Shown here: one piece after another, positions 38,039 to 47,262 of the stretch | How the letters are laid out: every line of letters begins with the position of its first letter | How positions within the stretch are numbered: position 1 is the stretch's first letter | Assembly: GCF_000959725.1 (NCBI RefSeq) | Contig: NZ_CP009323.1 | Location: 1,550,001-1,614,000, forward strand | DNA length: 64,000 nt | Source of the DNA: Burkholderia gladioli | GTDB taxonomy: Bacteria > Pseudomonadota > Gammaproteobacteria > Burkholderiales > Burkholderiaceae | Direction of reading: 5' to 3' | The notes under the pieces: model-generated | What the model was told of the DNA's origin: nothing | Databases searched by the model: none | Seen by the model: only the letters and a program-made list of their open reading frames with translations | Made by a program: the position numbers and the translations under genes

Positions 38039-39211
38039 ATGAATGGAGTCAGGCGGCGGGTCGCGATCGGCACGGCCCTTGCCCTTATCCTTGTCGGGAC
38101 GCTGGCGCAGCGGGATGCGCGGGCCGACGTGCGGATCGGCGTGACGGTATCGGCCACGGGCCCGGCGGCCTCGCTCGGCATTCCCGAGAAGAACAGCATC
38201 GCGCTGCTGCCCAGGGAAGCCGGCGGCCAGAAGATCGACTACATCGTGCTCGACGACGCCACCGATCCGACCCAGGCCGTGAAGAACTTCCGCAAGCTGG
38301 CGAGCGAGGACAAGGTCGATGCCGTGATCGGCTCGAGCGTGGTGCCGAACTCGCTGGCGATGATCGATATCGCCGCGCAGACCGGCACGCCGATGATCTC
38401 GCTGGCCGCGGCGGCCTCGATCGTCGAGCCGATGGACGCCAAGCGTGCCTGGGTGTTCAAGACGCCGCAGAACGACCAGTTGATGGCCGACGCGATCGCC
38501 GAGCACATGGCGCGGCGCGGGCTCAGGACGGTGGGCTTGATCGGTTTCGCCGACGCCTATGGCGAGAGCTGGTTCAAGACCTTCGGCCAGGCCGCCGCCG
38601 CGCGCAAGCTGCAGGTGGTGGCCAGCGAGCGCTACGCGCGCAGCGATACCTCGGTGACGGGGCAGGTGCTCAAGGTGATGGCCGCCCGGCCCGACGCGGT
38701 GCTGATCGCGGGCGCCGGCACGCCGGCCGCGCTGCCGCAGAGCACGCTGAAGTCGCGCGGTTATCGCGGCGCGATCTACCAGACGCACGGCGTCGCCAAC
38801 AACGATTTCCTGCGCGTGTGCGGGGCCGATTGCGAGGGTACCTACCTGCCTGCCGGGCCGATCCTGGTGGCCGCGCAGCTGCCCGATACGAACCCCGTGA
38901 AGGCCTCCGCGCTGGCCTACCAGAGCGCCTACGAGCGCGCCTATGGCGCCGGCTCGGTGTCGACCTTCGGCGGCCATGCCTGGGATGCGGGCCTGCTGCT
39001 GCGCGAGGCGATTCCGCTCGCGCTGAAGGCCGGCCAGCCCGGCACGCCGGCTTTCCGCACGGCCTTGCGCGGCGCGCTCGAACAGGTACAAAAGCTGCCC
39101 GGCGCGCATGGCGTGTTCAACCTGACGGCGACCGATCACAACGGGCTCGATGCGCGGGCACGCGTGATGGTCGAGATCGTCGGCGGGCGCTGGAAGCTCG
39201 TGCGGAACTAG
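38039..39211 (+). CDS. Periplasmic substrate-binding protein A (locus 2)
   Basis: 390 aa. Signal peptide of about 29 residues ending ARA, then a type I periplasmic-binding fold (VRIGVTVSATGPAASLGIPE). It is a close paralogue of the next gene: long identical runs such as RAWVFKTPQND and QTHGVANNDFLRVCG. Ligand unknown, in the branched-chain/aromatic acid class. ATG with TTGGAGAA ribosome site. It is followed by an intrinsic terminator, so it may be made in excess over the downstream subunits. Confidence 0.88.
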   Translation: MNGVRRRVAIGTALALILVGTLAQRDARADVRIGVTVSATGPAASLGIPEKNSIALLPREAGGQKIDYIVLDDATDPTQAVKNFRKLASEDKVDAVIGSSVVPNSLAMIDIAAQTGTPMISLAAAASIVEPMDAKRAWVFKTPQNDQLMADAIAEHMARRGLRTVGLIGFADAYGESWFKTFGQAAAARKLQVVASERYARSDTSVTGQVLKVMAARPDAVLIAGAGTPAALPQSTLKSRGYRGAIYQTHGVANNDFLRVCGADCEGTYLPAGPILVAAQLPDTNPVKASALAYQSAYERAYGAGSVSTFGGHAWDAGLLLREAIPLALKAGQPGTPAFRTALRGALEQVQKLPGAHGVFNLTATDHNGLDARARVMVEIVGGRWKLVRN

Positions 39212-39243
39212 CCGGAGCGAGGCAAGGGCAAATCATCGAAACA

Positions 39244-39273
39244 GGGCGCGTGCTTCGGGACGCGCCCTTTTTT
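39244..39273 (+). terminator. Intrinsic terminator between paralogous binding-protein genes
   Basis: Stem GGGCGCG/CGCGCCC (39244-39250 and 39261-39267) with a ten-base loop, followed by a T-tract to 39273. Confidence 0.85.
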
Positions 39274-39397
39274 GTTGTCCGCGCAACCAGTTGGCGAGCG
39301 CGGATGGAGGGGCGCCGGCGGGGCAGGGTGGAGACTGGCCCGGCACGCTGTCGGCGACGAAGACAACAAGGTGAAGCGGGTAGCGTGGAGGCAGGAC

Positions 39398-40555
39398 ATG
39401 AAGATCGGGACATGGACGCGGGCGGCGCTCGCGCTGGGGCTGGTTTGCGGCGTGACGGCCGCGTTCGCGCAGGTGAGGATCGGGGTGACGGTATCGGCCA
39501 CCGGGCCGGGCGCCTCGCTCGGGATTCCGGAGAAGAACACGGTGGCGCTGCTGCCGAAGACGATCGGCGGGCAAGCGGTCAGCTACCTGGTGCTCGACGA
39601 CGCCTCGGACAGCAGCCGCGCGGTGCAGAACGCGCGCAAGCTGATCGACGAGGAGCATGTCGATGCGATCGTCGGCTCGACCATCACGCCGAACTCGCTG
39701 GCGATGATCGACGTGGCCGCGCAAGGCCGCACGCCGATGATCTCGCTGGCGGCCAGCGCGCAGATCATCGCGCCGATGGACGCGAAGCGCGCCTGGGTGT
39801 TCAAGACGCCGCAGAACGATCGGCTGATGGCCGACGCGATCGCCGGCTACATGGCCGCGCACGGGGTGAAGACGGTGGGCTTCATCGGCTTCGCCGATGC
39901 TTACGGCGACGGCTGGTCGAACGTGTTCACGGCGGCGGCGGCCGCGAACGGCCTGAAGCTGGTGGCCAGCGAGCGCTACGCGCGCAACGACACCTCGGTG
40001 ACGGGGCAGGTGCTCAAGCTGCTGGCCACCCGGCCCGACGCGGTGCTGATCGCCGGCGCCGGCACGCCGGCCGCGCTGCCGGCGAAGACGCTCAAGGAGC
40101 GCGGTTACGCGGGCAAGGTCTACCAGACGCACGGCGTCGCCAACAACGACTTCCTGCGTGTCTGCGGCAAGGACTGCGACGGCGAACTGCTGCCGGCCGG
40201 CCCGATGCTGGTGGCCGAGCAGTTGCCCGATTCGAACCCGGTCAAGATCCCGGCGCTGGCCTACAAGGCGACCTACGAGGGCGCTTACGGCGCCGGCTCG
40301 CTATCGACCTTCGGCGGCCATATGTGGGACGCCGGGCAGATGCTGCAGCGGGCGATTCCCGAGGCGCTGAAGACGGCCAGGCCGGGCACGCCGGCCTTCC
40401 GCGAAGCCCTGCGCACGGCGCTCGAGAACCTGCGCAACGTGCCGGCCTCGCATGGCGTGTTCAACACCACGCCCGCCGATCACAACGGCTTCGATTCGCG
40501 CGCCCGCGTGATGGTGCAGATCGTCGACGGCAAGTGGAAGCTGCAGGCCGATTGA
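39398..40555 (+). CDS. Periplasmic substrate-binding protein B (locus 2)
   Basis: 385 aa. Signal peptide of about 23 residues ending AFA, mature part VRIGVTVSATGPGASLGIPE. It is collinear with the upstream protein over its full length, most residues identical, and has the same Cys pair (CGKDC versus CGADC). This looks like a tandem duplication, perhaps with ligand divergence. The ATG at 39398 follows a GGAGG ribosome site. Confidence 0.88.
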   Translation: MKIGTWTRAALALGLVCGVTAAFAQVRIGVTVSATGPGASLGIPEKNTVALLPKTIGGQAVSYLVLDDASDSSRAVQNARKLIDEEHVDAIVGSTITPNSLAMIDVAAQGRTPMISLAASAQIIAPMDAKRAWVFKTPQNDRLMADAIAGYMAAHGVKTVGFIGFADAYGDGWSNVFTAAAAANGLKLVASERYARNDTSVTGQVLKLLATRPDAVLIAGAGTPAALPAKTLKERGYAGKVYQTHGVANNDFLRVCGKDCDGELLPAGPMLVAEQLPDSNPVKIPALAYKATYEGAYGAGSLSTFGGHMWDAGQMLQRAIPEALKTARPGTPAFREALRTALENLRNVPASHGVFNTTPADHNGFDSRARVMVQIVDGKWKLQAD

Positions 40556-40746
40556 GGCCGCATCCGTGTGCCGCGCCGATGGAATAAGCGAGGGGGCCGC
40601 GCCGTTGAGTTTCACGTGGAAACACGTGAGGGGCGGGGCGGCCCGTGGCCCCGTCCTTGCTCCTGTTCCCGACTCGATAACGGCGGCGGCCTTGGCCATG
40701 CCGCCCATCTCGTTCCCGATTTCCGATCCAACCTGAAACCGACCGT

Positions 40747-41802
40747 ATGGACCTTTCGATTGCGCTGATCCTCGCGCAGGACGGCATCACGACCGGCGCG
40801 ATCTACGCGCTGCTCGCGCTGGCCCTGGTGCTGGTGTTCTCCGTCACGCGCGTGATCTTCATCCCGCAAGGCGAGTTCGTCGCCTATGGCGCGCTCACGC
40901 TCGCGGCCCTGCAGACGCAGAAGTTTCCGGCCACCTGCTGGCTGCTGGTGGTGCTCGGCATCGCCTGCTTCGTGCTCGAGGTCGCCGTGCTGATCCGGCA
41001 TCGCGAGCGGCGCCACCAGCTCGGCCGCACGCTCTCCACGCTGGCGGGGCGCTGCGTGCTGCTGCCGCTGGCGCTGTTCGCGCTGGCGCATGCCGTCGCC
41101 GCGCTGGCCCTGCCGATGCTCGCGCAGATCGCCCTGACGCTGGCGATCGTGGTGCCGATGGGGCGCTTCATCTACCGCCTGGCCTACCAGCCGATCGCCG
41201 AGGCCAGCACCCTGGTGCTGCTGATCGTCTCGGTGGCCGTGCACTTCGCGATGGTCGGGCTCGGCCTGGTGATGTTCGGTGCGGAGGGCTCGCGCACCAC
41301 GCCGTTTTCCGACGCGCAGCTCGCGATCGGCGCGCAGTCGGTGTCGGTGCAGAGCGTGGTGGTGGTGATCACGGCGCTGGTGATGATCGCGGCGCTCGCG
41401 CTGTATTTCGGCCGCACGATCGCCGGCAAGGCGCTGCGCGCAACCTCGGTGAACCGGCTCGGCGCGCAGTTGGTGGGCATCGGCACCAGCCAGGCGGGGC
41501 GCCTGGCCTTCACCTTGTCGGCCGCGCTCGGCGTGCTGTCGGGCGTGCTGGTGGGGCCGCTGACGACGATCTACTACGACTCGGGTTTCCTGATCGGCCT
41601 GAAGGGTTTCGTCGGCGCGATCCTGGGCGGGCTGGTGAGCTATCCGCTGGCGGCGGCCGGCGCCCTGCTGGTCGGCCTGCTCGAATCGTATTCCTCGTTC
41701 TGGGCCAGCGCCTACAAGGAGGTGATCGTCTTCACGCTGATCATCCCGGTGCTGCTCTGGCGCAGCCTGGCCAGCCCACGGCACGACGAAGAGGAGGCTT
41801 GA
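40747..41802 (+). CDS. Branched-chain amino acid-type permease, LivH-like (locus 2)
   Basis: 351 aa, about 50 residues longer than typical LivH because of an insertion (RHRERRHQLGRTLSTLAGR plus a hydrophobic segment) after the third helix. Opening GITTGAIYALLALALVLVFS and C-terminal KGFVGAILGGLVSYPLAAAG are family-typical. Begins 191 bases after the binding protein and ends 4 bases before the fused permease-ATPase gene. Confidence 0.87.
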   Translation: MDLSIALILAQDGITTGAIYALLALALVLVFSVTRVIFIPQGEFVAYGALTLAALQTQKFPATCWLLVVLGIACFVLEVAVLIRHRERRHQLGRTLSTLAGRCVLLPLALFALAHAVAALALPMLAQIALTLAIVVPMGRFIYRLAYQPIAEASTLVLLIVSVAVHFAMVGLGLVMFGAEGSRTTPFSDAQLAIGAQSVSVQSVVVVITALVMIAALALYFGRTIAGKALRATSVNRLGAQLVGIGTSQAGRLAFTLSAALGVLSGVLVGPLTTIYYDSGFLIGLKGFVGAILGGLVSYPLAAAGALLVGLLESYSSFWASAYKEVIVFTLIIPVLLWRSLASPRHDEEEA

Positions 41803-41806
41803 GGCG

Positions 41807-43591
41807 ATGAGAGCCCTGTTCCACAACCGCCTGTTCTGGGCCTTCGCGATCGTGCTGTTCGCGCTGCCGGTGCTGCCCGGCGTGCTGCGCATCCCCGAGT
41901 ACTGGGTGACGCTGCTGAACTACATCGGCCTGTATTCGATCGTCGCGATCGGGTTGGTGCTGCTCACCGGCGTGGGCGGCATGACGAGCTTCGGCCAGGC
42001 CGCCTTCGTCGGCATCGGCGCCTACGCCACCGCGCTGCTGAGCACCGGCTACGGCCTGTCGCCCTGGCTCGGCCTGATCGCCGGCGTGATCGTCACGGCC
42101 GTGGTGGCGCTGGTGCTCGGCGCCGTGACCATGCGCCTGTCGGGCCACTTCCTGCCGCTCGGCACGATCGCCTGGGGGCTCGCGCTGTTCTACCTGTTCG
42201 GCAATCTCGATCTGCTCGGCAAGTACGACGGCATCAACGGCATCCCGGCGCTGCGCGTGTTCGGCATCACGCTCGATACCGGCCGCAGTCTCTATTACCT
42301 GATCTGGCTGGTGGTGATCGCGGCCATCGTCTCGGTGCGCAATCTGCTGAACAGCCGGCCCGGCCGCGCGATCCGCGCGCTGCGCGGCGGCGGCGTGATG
42401 GCCGAGGCGATGGGCGTCAATACGGCCTGGATGCGCGTGCTGATCTTCGTCTACGCGGCCGTGCTGGCTTCCGTTTCAGGATTCCTCTACGCGCACCTGC
42501 AGCGCGCCGTGAATCCCACGCCGTTCGGGCTCAATCACGGCATCGAGTTCCTGTTCATGGCCGTGGTAGGCGGCGTGGCGCATGTCTGGGGGGCCGTGCT
42601 CGGCGCCGCGATCCTCACCGTGCTGCAGGACTGGCTGCAATCGCTGCTGCCGCGTCTGCTCGGGCAGGACGGCAACTTCGAAATCATCGTGTTCGGCGTG
42701 GTGATGGTGGTGCTGCTGCAGACCGCGCGCGATGGCGTCTGGCCGTTCCTCGCCAGGCGTTTTCCGCGCGGCCCGCGGCTGGCGGTGCCGGATCACGCCG
42801 ACCCGCTGCCGCGGCGCGAGCGACCCGCGGCTGGCGAAGCGCTGCTGGTGGTGGAGCAGGTCCGCAAGACTTTCGGTGGGCTGGTGGCCGTCAACGACGT
42901 CAGCTTCGAGGTCAAAGCGGGCCAGATCGTTGGCCTGATCGGCCCGAACGGCGCCGGCAAGTCGACCACCTTCAACCTGGTGACAGGCGTGCTGCGCGCG
43001 AATGGCGGCTCGATCCGCTTCCGCGGCGAGCGCATCGACGGGTTTGTTTCACGTGAAATCGTGCGGCGCGGGATCGGCCGGACTTTCCAGCATGTGAAGC
43101 TGCTGCCGGGCATGACGGTGCTCGAGAACGTCGCGCTGGGCGCGCATCTGCGCGGCTCGACCGGCATCTGGCGCAGTGTCGCGCGGCTCAATGCGCGAGA
43201 GGAAGGGCGACTGCTGGCCGAGGCGGCGGCACAGATTCGCCGGGTCGGGCTGGAGGCGCAAATGCATGAGGAAGCGGGCAGCCTGGCGCTGGGCCAGCAA
43301 CGGATCGTCGAGATCGCGCGGGCCTTGTGCTGCGATCCGACGCTGCTGTTGCTGGACGAGCCGGCGGCCGGGCTGCGCTACCTGGAGAAGCAGCAACTGG
43401 CCGGATTGCTGCGCAAGCTGCGCGACGAGGGGATCAGCGTGCTGCTGGTCGAACACGACATGGACTTCGTGATGAACCTGACCGATCGGCTGGTGGTGAT
43501 GGAGTTCGGCACGCGCATCGCCGAGGGCTTGCCCGAGGAGGTGAGGCAGGATCCGGCGGTGCTCGAAGCCTATCTCGGCGGGGTGGAGTGA
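41807..43591 (+). CDS. Fused LivM permease - LivG ATPase (locus 2)
   Basis: 594 aa in one uninterrupted frame. Residues 1 to about 320 form a LivM-type permease (VLLTGVGGMTSFGQAAFVGI). Residues about 345-594 form a LivG-type ATPase: Walker A GPNGAGKST, LALGQQRIVEIARAL as signature, Walker B LLLLDEPAAGL and switch LVEHDMDFV. Each side of the transporter thus carries its ATPase covalently on the LivM chain. A parS-like palindrome lies in its coding sequence at 43045-43060. Confidence 0.9.
   Translation: MRALFHNRLFWAFAIVLFALPVLPGVLRIPEYWVTLLNYIGLYSIVAIGLVLLTGVGGMTSFGQAAFVGIGAYATALLSTGYGLSPWLGLIAGVIVTAVVALVLGAVTMRLSGHFLPLGTIAWGLALFYLFGNLDLLGKYDGINGIPALRVFGITLDTGRSLYYLIWLVVIAAIVSVRNLLNSRPGRAIRALRGGGVMAEAMGVNTAWMRVLIFVYAAVLASVSGFLYAHLQRAVNPTPFGLNHGIEFLFMAVVGGVAHVWGAVLGAAILTVLQDWLQSLLPRLLGQDGNFEIIVFGVVMVVLLQTARDGVWPFLARRFPRGPRLAVPDHADPLPRRERPAAGEALLVVEQVRKTFGGLVAVNDVSFEVKAGQIVGLIGPNGAGKSTTFNLVTGVLRANGGSIRFRGERIDGFVSREIVRRGIGRTFQHVKLLPGMTVLENVALGAHLRGSTGIWRSVARLNAREEGRLLAEAAAQIRRVGLEAQMHEEAGSLALGQQRIVEIARALCCDPTLLLLDEPAAGLRYLEKQQLAGLLRKLRDEGISVLLVEHDMDFVMNLTDRLVVMEFGTRIAEGLPEEVRQDPAVLEAYLGGVE
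43045..43060. promoter_or_regulatory. parS-like ParB site within the livM-livG gene
   Basis: TGTTTCACGTGAAATC matches 14 of 16 bases of the consensus TGTTTCACGTGAAACA, with the central palindrome TTTCACGTGAAA intact. It codes for part of FVSREIV. Confidence 0.6.
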
Positions 43592-44367
43592 TGATGGAAG
43601 CGATGCAAGCGAAAGTGCCGGCCGCGGCGCCGATTCTCGAAGTCGATGGCTTGTCGGTGCGTTACGGCAAGGTCGAGGCGCTGCACGGCGCGGCGATCCG
43701 CGTTGCGCCGGGGCAGATCGTCAGCGTGATCGGGCCGAATGGCGCCGGCAAGTCCACGCTGCTGAACGCGATCATGGGTGCGCTGCCGGTAGCGGGGCGG
43801 GCGAGCGGGATGGTGCGTTATCGGGGTGAGGCGGTCGGCGCCTTGCCGGTCGAGTTGCGCGTGGCGCGCGGCATGTGCCTGGTGCCGGAGAAGCGTGAGC
43901 TGTTCGGGACGATGTCGGTCGAGGACAACCTGGTGCTGGGCGCCTATCGTCGCAAGCAGGCTGGCGAGGCGCGCTATCTCGACCAGCTCGACCCGGTGTT
44001 CACGCTGTTCCCGCGGTTGAAGGAGCGCCGCAAGCAGGCGGCCGGCACGCTGTCTGGCGGGGAGCGCCAGATGCTCGCGGTCGGTCGCGCGCTGATGGGC
44101 AAACCCGACCTGCTGATGCTCGATGAGCCCAGCCTTGGGCTCGCGCCCCTGATCGTCAAGGAGATCTTCCATATCATCAGCGCGCTGCGGGGAACCGGCG
44201 TGGCCACGCTATTGATCGAGCAGAATGCACGCGCGGCCTTGCAGATCTCCGATTACGCCTATGTCCTCGAAACTGGTGAATTCGTGCTCGATGGACCGGC
44301 AGCGGAGCTGGCGCAGAACCCTCGCGTGATCGACAGCTATCTTGGGCTGGCTCGGAAGTCAGGCTGA
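43591..44367 (+). CDS. LivF-like ABC transporter ATPase (locus 2)
   Basis: 258 aa. Walker A GPNGAGKSTLLNAIMG (intact Lys, unlike the locus 1 LivF), signature LSGGERQMLAVGRALM, Walker B LLMLDEPSLGLAP. The start shares its first base with the preceding stop (TGATG), so translation is coupled. Last gene of locus 2; the parS/terminator palindrome follows 48 bases downstream. Confidence 0.9.
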   Translation: MMEAMQAKVPAAAPILEVDGLSVRYGKVEALHGAAIRVAPGQIVSVIGPNGAGKSTLLNAIMGALPVAGRASGMVRYRGEAVGALPVELRVARGMCLVPEKRELFGTMSVEDNLVLGAYRRKQAGEARYLDQLDPVFTLFPRLKERRKQAAGTLSGGERQMLAVGRALMGKPDLLMLDEPSLGLAPLIVKEIFHIISALRGTGVATLLIEQNARAALQISDYAYVLETGEFVLDGPAAELAQNPRVIDSYLGLARKSG

Positions 44368-44415
44368 AATCGAGCGAGCAGGGCGCTTGGAAGCGCCGGA
44401 GGTGTTGGGAAAATG

Positions 44416-44446
44416 CGGCGTGTTTCACGTGAAACACGCCGTTTTT
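44416..44446 (+). terminator. Intrinsic terminator of transporter locus 2 that contains a perfect parS site
   Basis: A perfect 26-base palindrome (44416-44441; outer arms CGGCG/CGCCG) is followed by TTTTT (44442-44446). The inner 16 bases, TGTTTCACGTGAAACA (44421-44436), are a consensus parS sequence. The same bases can thus form a terminator hairpin in RNA and a ParB site in DNA. Confidence 0.82.
44421..44436. promoter_or_regulatory. parS: parS, perfect ParB-binding centromere site
   Basis: TGTTTCACGTGAAACA equals the widely conserved chromosomal parS consensus. It lies between transporter locus 2 and mnmG, 2.8 kb from parA. Confidence 0.9.
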
Positions 44447-44491
44447 GTTGATCGGCTGTTCGGTCGATATTCGGGCCAAAAGCGAACCCGC

Positions 44492-44497
44492 TATAAT
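44492..44497 (+). promoter_or_regulatory. Candidate -10 box of the mnmG-rsmG-parAB operon
   Basis: Perfect TATAAT, 53 bases upstream of the mnmG start. A convincing -35 is not seen at 16-18 bases. A small hairpin TTCGCGT/ACGCGAA (44521-44542) lies in the resulting leader, just before the start codon. Confidence 0.55.
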
Positions 44498-44549
44498 TCG
44501 CCCCATACTTCTCTCTCAGGTTCGCGTACGTTCTGACGCGAAATCCGCA

Positions 44550-46520
44550 ATGCTTTATCCCACTGAATTTGACGTGATCGTCGTCGGCGGCGGTCACGCC
44601 GGTACGGAAGCCGCTTTGGCTGCCGCACGCATGGGCGTGAAAACGCTGCTGCTGACCCACAATATCGAAACGCTCGGCCAGATGAGCTGCAACCCGTCGA
44701 TTGGCGGGATCGGCAAGGGCCACTTGGTCAAGGAAGTCGATGCGCTCGGCGGCGCCATGGCGATTGCCACCGACGAAGCCGGCATCCAGTTCCGGATCCT
44801 GAATTCGTCCAAGGGCCCGGCCGTGCGCGCCACGCGAGCCCAGGCCGACCGTCTGCTCTACAAGCAGGCGATCCGCAGCCGTCTCGAGAATCAGCCGAAT
44901 CTCTGGTTGTTCCAGCAAGCCGTCGACGACCTGATCGTCGAAGGTGAGCGCGTGGTTGGCGCGGTGACGCAGATCGGCATTCGCTTCCGGGCGCGCGCCG
45001 TGGTGCTGACCGCCGGCACCTTCCTCGACGGCAAGATCCACGTCGGTCTCAATAATCACACGGGCGGTCGGGCAGGGGATCCTGCCGCCGTCTCGCTTTC
45101 CTCGCGCCTCAAGGAACTGAAGCTGCCGCAAGGCCGGCTCAAGACCGGTACGCCGCCGCGTATCGATGGCCGCTCGATCGACTTCTCGAAGCTCGAAGAG
45201 CAGCCGGGCGACCTCGATCCGGTGCCGGTGTTCTCGTTCCTGGGCCGCGTCGAGATGCACCCGCGCCAGATGCCGTGCTGGGTCACGCATACCAATGAGC
45301 GCACGCATGACATCATCCGCAGCGGCCTCGATCGCTCGCCGATGTACACCGGCGTGATCGAGGGCGTCGGCCCGCGTTATTGCCCGTCGATCGAGGACAA
45401 GATCCACCGCTTTGCCTCGAAGGACTCGCACCAGATCTTCCTCGAACCGGAAGGGCTGACCACCAACGAGTTCTACCCGAATGGGATCTCGACCAGCCTG
45501 CCGTTCGACGTGCAGCTCGATCTGGTGCATTCGATGCGCGGCCTCGAACATGCGCACATCCTGCGTCCCGGTTATGCGATCGAATACGATTACTTCGATC
45601 CGCGCGGCCTGAAGGCTTCGCTGGAAACCAAGGCAATCGAAGGCCTGTTCTTCGCGGGCCAGATCAATGGCACGACGGGTTATGAAGAGGCAGCCGCGCA
45701 AGGGCTGCTGGCCGGGATCAATGCCGGCCGTTATGCCCAGGAGAAGGATGCCTGGTGCCCGCGTCGCGACGAGGCCTATCTGGGCGTGCTGGTCGACGAC
45801 CTGGTTACGCGTGGTGTGTCCGAGCCTTATCGGATGTTCACCAGCCGCGCCGAGTATCGCCTGAGCCTGCGTGAAGACAATGCCGATATGCGCCTGACCG
45901 AAATCGGTCGTGAACTGGGCGTGGTCGACGACGCACGCTGGGATGCGTTCTCGCGCAAGCGCGATGCTGTTTCACGTGAAACCGAACGTCTGCGTTCAAC
46001 CTGGGTGACGCCGAAGACGCTGCCGGCCGAGGAAGCGGCGGCGCTGCTCGGCAAGGCGATCGATCACGAATACAGCCTGGCCGAGCTGCTGCGTCGCCCC
46101 GGCGTGAGTTATGCCGGTGTCTGCGGTCTGCGCGGGGGAGAGTGCGGGCCGGCAGAGCCGCTCGCCGAGGATCCGGTGCTGTTGGCGCAGATCGAGGAAC
46201 AGATCGAGATCGGCATCAAGTACCAGGGGTACATCGAGCGCCAGGCCGGCGAGATCGAGCGCAACGGCGCGCATGAAAATACCCGTCTGCCGGAAGGCAT
46301 CGACTACGCCGAAGTGCGTGGCCTGTCCTTCGAGGCACGTCAAAAGCTGAACCAGCATCGTCCCGAAACGATCGGCCAGGCGTCACGGATCTCGGGCATC
46401 ACGCCGGCGGCGATCTCGCTGCTGATGGTGCACCTGAAGCGCGGCCTGGGCCGTCGCGGCGCGTCGAGCGCGAGCGGCGCGGGCGAAGCAGGGGGCAGCA
46501 ACGTCCCGACCCAGCAATGA
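44550..46520 (+). CDS. mnmG: MnmG, tRNA uridine 5-carboxymethylaminomethyl modification enzyme
   Basis: 656 aa, full length. FAD motif [20 protein letters not shown] (residues 9-28), [20 protein letters not shown], conserved [11 protein letters not shown] and the C-terminal helical domain for MnmE and tRNA. With MnmE it installs cmnm5 at U34 of tRNAs, using glycine and methylenetetrahydrofolate; MnmC at 14.2 kb acts later. First gene of mnmG-rsmG-parA-parB. A parS site lies inside at 45968-45983. Confidence 0.97.
   Translation: MLYPTEFDVIVVGGGHAGTEAALAAARMGVKTLLLTHNIETLGQMSCNPSIGGIGKGHLVKEVDALGGAMAIATDEAGIQFRILNSSKGPAVRATRAQADRLLYKQAIRSRLENQPNLWLFQQAVDDLIVEGERVVGAVTQIGIRFRARAVVLTAGTFLDGKIHVGLNNHTGGRAGDPAAVSLSSRLKELKLPQGRLKTGTPPRIDGRSIDFSKLEEQPGDLDPVPVFSFLGRVEMHPRQMPCWVTHTNERTHDIIRSGLDRSPMYTGVIEGVGPRYCPSIEDKIHRFASKDSHQIFLEPEGLTTNEFYPNGISTSLPFDVQLDLVHSMRGLEHAHILRPGYAIEYDYFDPRGLKASLETKAIEGLFFAGQINGTTGYEEAAAQGLLAGINAGRYAQEKDAWCPRRDEAYLGVLVDDLVTRGVSEPYRMFTSRAEYRLSLREDNADMRLTEIGRELGVVDDARWDAFSRKRDAVSRETERLRSTWVTPKTLPAEEAAALLGKAIDHEYSLAELLRRPGVSYAGVCGLRGGECGPAEPLAEDPVLLAQIEEQIEIGIKYQGYIERQAGEIERNGAHENTRLPEGIDYAEVRGLSFEARQKLNQHRPETIGQASRISGITPAAISLLMVHLKRGLGRRGASSASGAGEAGGSNVPTQQ
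45968..45983. promoter_or_regulatory. parS site within mnmG
   Basis: TGTTTCACGTGAAACC matches the consensus in 15 of 16 bases, with GTTTCACGTGAAAC complete. It encodes part of AVSRETER. Confidence 0.82.
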
Positions 46521-47206
46521 CGGCGCTGCAACCGGTGGCGGGCTCGTCCCGCGAGGCGCTGCATGATCTGCTGAGCCAGGGACTCGATTCGCTCGGCATC
46601 GAACTCGAACAGGCGCAGGTCGACACGCTGCTCGACTACGTGGCGCTGCTTGGCAAGTGGAATGCGGTCTACAACCTGACTGCGATTCGGGACCCGCGGC
46701 AGATGCTGATCCAGCACATCCTCGATTCGCTGTCGATCGTCCCGCATCTGCGCGAGCTCGATGTGAAGACGGCGCTCGATGTCGGTTCGGGCGGCGGCCT
46801 GCCCGGCATCGTGCTGGCGATTGTGTTCCCGCATTGGCAGGTCACGCTCAACGATATCGTCCACAAGAAGTCCGCATTCCAGACCCAGGCGAAGGCCGAA
46901 CTGAAGCTGGCCAATCTGTCGGTCGTCACCGGCCGCGTGGAATCGCTGCGCCCTGGTCACGAAGTACCGGGTCAGTTCGACGCGATCGTCTCGCGCGCCT
47001 TCGCGGATCTGTCGGACTTCGTGGTGCTCGCGCGGCATCTGGTGGCGCCGGGCGGGGCGATCTGGGCGATGAAGGGCGTGTTGCCCGAAGACGAAATCTC
47101 GCGCCTGCCGGCAGGCTCGCAAGTGCGCCGGACGATTCGGCTCGCGGTGCCCGCGCTCGACGCGGAACGGCACCTGATCGAAGTCGGCGTTGACGAAGCA
47201 CAATGA
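46517..47206 (+). CDS. rsmG: RsmG, 16S rRNA (guanine527-N7)-methyltransferase
   Basis: 229 aa. SAM-binding motif [17 protein letters not shown] and the family motif [12 protein letters not shown]. Methylates G527 in the 530 loop of 16S rRNA; loss gives low-level streptomycin resistance in other bacteria. ATG overlaps the mnmG stop by 4 bases (ATGA). Confidence 0.95.
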   Translation: MTALQPVAGSSREALHDLLSQGLDSLGIELEQAQVDTLLDYVALLGKWNAVYNLTAIRDPRQMLIQHILDSLSIVPHLRELDVKTALDVGSGGGLPGIVLAIVFPHWQVTLNDIVHKKSAFQTQAKAELKLANLSVVTGRVESLRPGHEVPGQFDAIVSRAFADLSDFVVLARHLVAPGGAIWAMKGVLPEDEISRLPAGSQVRRTIRLAVPALDAERHLIEVGVDEAQ

Positions 47207-47262
47207 AATTGGGGCGCGGTGAATCCGCGCCCGATGTCTTAGAAAAGAGGGACGAACCAACG

